A stretch of DNA of 6,185 nt from an uncultured Anaerovibrio sp. (lineage in GTDB: Bacteria > Bacillota > Negativicutes > Selenomonadales > Selenomonadaceae). Both the position numbers and the translations under genes were made by a program. The notes beneath the pieces were generated by a model. That model was not told the origin of the DNA, ran no database searches, and saw only the letters and a list, made by a program, of their open reading frames with translations. This document shows, piece by piece, positions 4,643 to 6,185 of this stretch; the stretch's first letter is position 1, and each line of letters starts with the position of its first letter. The DNA is taken from the NCBI GenBank assembly GCA_934203205.1, contig CAKPYV010000057.1, positions 1 to 6,185 of the forward strand, given 5' to 3'.

Positions 4643-6185
4643 TTACTGGAGCTGGGACAGTACATTGGAGCTGGACTGGTTAGCCTGTGCCAACATGGAC
4701 TGTGCAGCCTGCAGCAGAACATTGTTCTTAGTGTAGTTGGTCATTTCCTTGGCCATATCAGCATCGCGAATAGTGGACTCGGAAGCCTGTACATTCTCAG
4801 ATGCAGTGGTCAGGTTGCTGGAGGTGTACTCCAAACGGGACTCAACAGAACCAATGGTGGTCTGCTGGTCAAGAGCCTTGGCAATTGCATTATCCAGAAC
4901 ATTGATAGCAGCATTAGCCTTACCCTGAGTAGAAATGTTCAGAGTAGTACCATCAGCACCCTTCAATCCCAGAGCCTCAGCACGCATATCAGTCAGACCA
5001 ACCTTGATGGACTGGTTAGCAGCTGCACCAACCTGCAGACTAATAGCATTATCCTGAGACTCATTCTGAGCACGAACAGTCTCGGAGAAAGCATCCAAAG
5101 CTGCATTAGCAGACTTTTTCACATTGCCCTTGGAATCGGTAATGCTGATGTTGAAGCCAGAAATCTGGCCACCAACACCTGCAGTATTAGCGGTAATGAT
5201 AATAGCATCCTTACCGGAAGCAGTATCAACAGTATCGTTGGAAGCAGCCAAGCCTACAGTCTTACCAGTCAGCAGATTAGCCTGAACCAACTTCTTATCA
5301 GCATCAGTATAAAGATTTTTCTTTTCATCCGTTGTCTTGGTGGCACCGCCAGTTCTAACATCAAGAGCAGTTTTGTCCTGTGCAGTAGCAGTTGTGGTAA
5401 GAGTTACACCATTATAAGCTGACAATGCTGCTTTTACATCACCAAACGCCTTCTGACCACCGTTAGTATCCGTAGAGAACTTATCTTTAGTATTTGCAGC
5501 TGCCATTGCTTTACTAAAGCTTGCCAATTTATCAAAATCATCCCCAGATTCCCAGTCAATATCTTTAAGTTTTTCATTATCAGCAAGGCCTCCTGTAGCA
5601 TTAAACTTTTCTACTGCAGCCTTCAAGCTAGTTATGGAATCACTTAATGCCTTGGCTTTTTTTTCTTCGTCAGCTACAGCATCATCATAGTCTTTCTTAT
5701 TTCCTAGTGCTTCCACTGTACTTTTCTTTGTATTAGTAATCTCATCAGCTGTTTTACCCTGTGCGGCCAAAATACTGTCATTAGAAGCATTTGCAAAAAT
5801 TGTAGAAGTCTTATCAATATCCTCAGCAGCATTGAAGATATCCTGCAGTGTATGAATCTTATCAGTATTACCATCCTTATAGCCTACCTGGAAAGTAGTG
5901 GTATGAGTCTTACCAGCCTGTACATAGGATAGAGTAACCTTATCAGTAGAATGGATCTCAAGGCTATCACCACTGCGGGAAGCCAAATCAGTCAGTGCAG
6001 TCTCACCTGTAGTACCCTCCTTCAGGCTCTGGTTAGACAATGCAGTGTAGGTAGCATTACCAATAGTGTTCTTGGAACCGTCAACCAGATACTTGCCGTT
6101 GAAGGTTGCATTTGCGTTATCGTTAATCTGGTCGATGGACTGATCCAGTTCCTTCTGGATGGTCTGACGGTCAGAATCGGTGTTG
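4643..6185 (-). CDS. fliC: Flagellin, partial (N-terminus off the right edge)
   Basis: The subunit of the flagellar filament, exported by the flagellar type III system. The 513 residues present begin inside the N-terminal D1 helix region (NTDSDRQTIQKELDQSIDQI, then a TFNGKYLVDG motif); roughly the first 100 residues are missing. The codon at 6038-6040 is an internal Leu (TTG), not a start. A long Lys-, Thr- and Ala-rich variable region follows, with a flagellin hook-type segment (GQISGFNISITDSKGN) near residues 335-350. The C-terminal D1/D0 helices are conserved (TIGSVESRLEYTSSNLTTAS, then STIRDADMAKEM and LLQAAQSMLAQANQ), and the protein ends SNVLSQLQ before TAA 4643-4645. The full protein would be about 610 residues, larger than a minimal flagellin. 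Conserved parts are richer in G+C than the middle, suggesting exchange of the variable region. The exposed lysines would be FliB substrates. The symbol is by family; naming of flagellin copies varies. Confidence 0.95.
   Translation of the reverse strand, partial: NTDSDRQTIQKELDQSIDQINDNANATFNGKYLVDGSKNTIGNATYTALSNQSLKEGTTGETALTDLASRSGDSLEIHSTDKVTLSYVQAGKTHTTTFQVGYKDGNTDKIHTLQDIFNAAEDIDKTSTIFANASNDSILAAQGKTADEITNTKKSTVEALGNKKDYDDAVADEEKKAKALSDSITSLKAAVEKFNATGGLADNEKLKDIDWESGDDFDKLASFSKAMAAANTKDKFSTDTNGGQKAFGDVKAALSAYNGVTLTTTATAQDKTALDVRTGGATKTTDEKKNLYTDADKKLVQANLLTGKTVGLAASNDTVDTASGKDAIIITANTAGVGGQISGFNISITDSKGNVKKSANAALDAFSETVRAQNESQDNAISLQVGAAANQSIKVGLTDMRAEALGLKGADGTTLNISTQGKANAAINVLDNAIAKALDQQTTIGSVESRLEYTSSNLTTASENVQASESTIRDADMAKEMTNYTKNNVLLQAAQSMLAQANQSSSNVLSQLQ

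Noticed and set aside
1816..4928. Several short frames opposite or out of phase with the hydrolase, transposase and flagellin genes
   Set aside because: They are shadows of well-supported genes, with no domains or ribosome-binding sites of their own.
6038..6040. TTG as the flagellin start codon
   Set aside because: The frame continues upstream to the window edge with clear flagellin N-terminal D1 sequence, so this is an internal leucine.

Overview
The window looks like chromosomal DNA from a motile Gram-positive-lineage anaerobe, most likely one of the Selenomonadales (Negativicutes; Selenomonas or Anaerovibrio type). This is inferred from the flagellin C-terminus, a FliB-type flagellin methylase gene and an IS30-family element; no rRNA or other marker is present. 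All recognisable genes are on the minus strand, so transcription runs from base 6185 towards base 1.

Layout in transcription order. (1) 6185-4643: the 3' five-sixths or so of a large flagellin gene; its N-terminus lies beyond the right edge. A 189-bp 3' untranslated stretch follows, then a strong terminator (4411-4453). (2) 4371-3162: a complete IS30-family insertion sequence whose transposase is interrupted by one in-frame TAG. It seems to have inserted with a TAA target duplication into a set of 20-bp-spaced repeats in the leader of the next gene. (3) 3133-1793: an AT-rich gene for a soluble ComEC-like metallo-beta-lactamase-fold hydrolase. (4) 1765-599: a full-length fliB reading frame (flagellin lysine-N-methylase) that follows the hydrolase gene after 27 bp. 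It carries three in-frame stop codons but no frameshift. (5) 598-1: about 600 bp with no confident gene. It holds a 168-nt imperfect hairpin (357-524), then a promoter-like pair, a nested hairpin with a GUAA tetraloop, a hairpin that contains a possible start codon, and an intrinsic-terminator-like hairpin. A short reading frame (168 to 1) starts inside these structures and runs off the left edge.

Flagellin and FliB would act together, since FliB methylates lysines of the flagellar filament. Here the methylase is broken or depends on stop-codon readthrough. A hydrolase gene of clearly different base composition, plus an IS, lies between substrate and enzyme. The most unusual observations are the nonsense-only decay of both fliB and the transposase, the split 20-bp repeat array, the lone ComEC-like hydrolase, and the structured RNA-like region at the left end. 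I see no CRISPR array, tRNA or rRNA.
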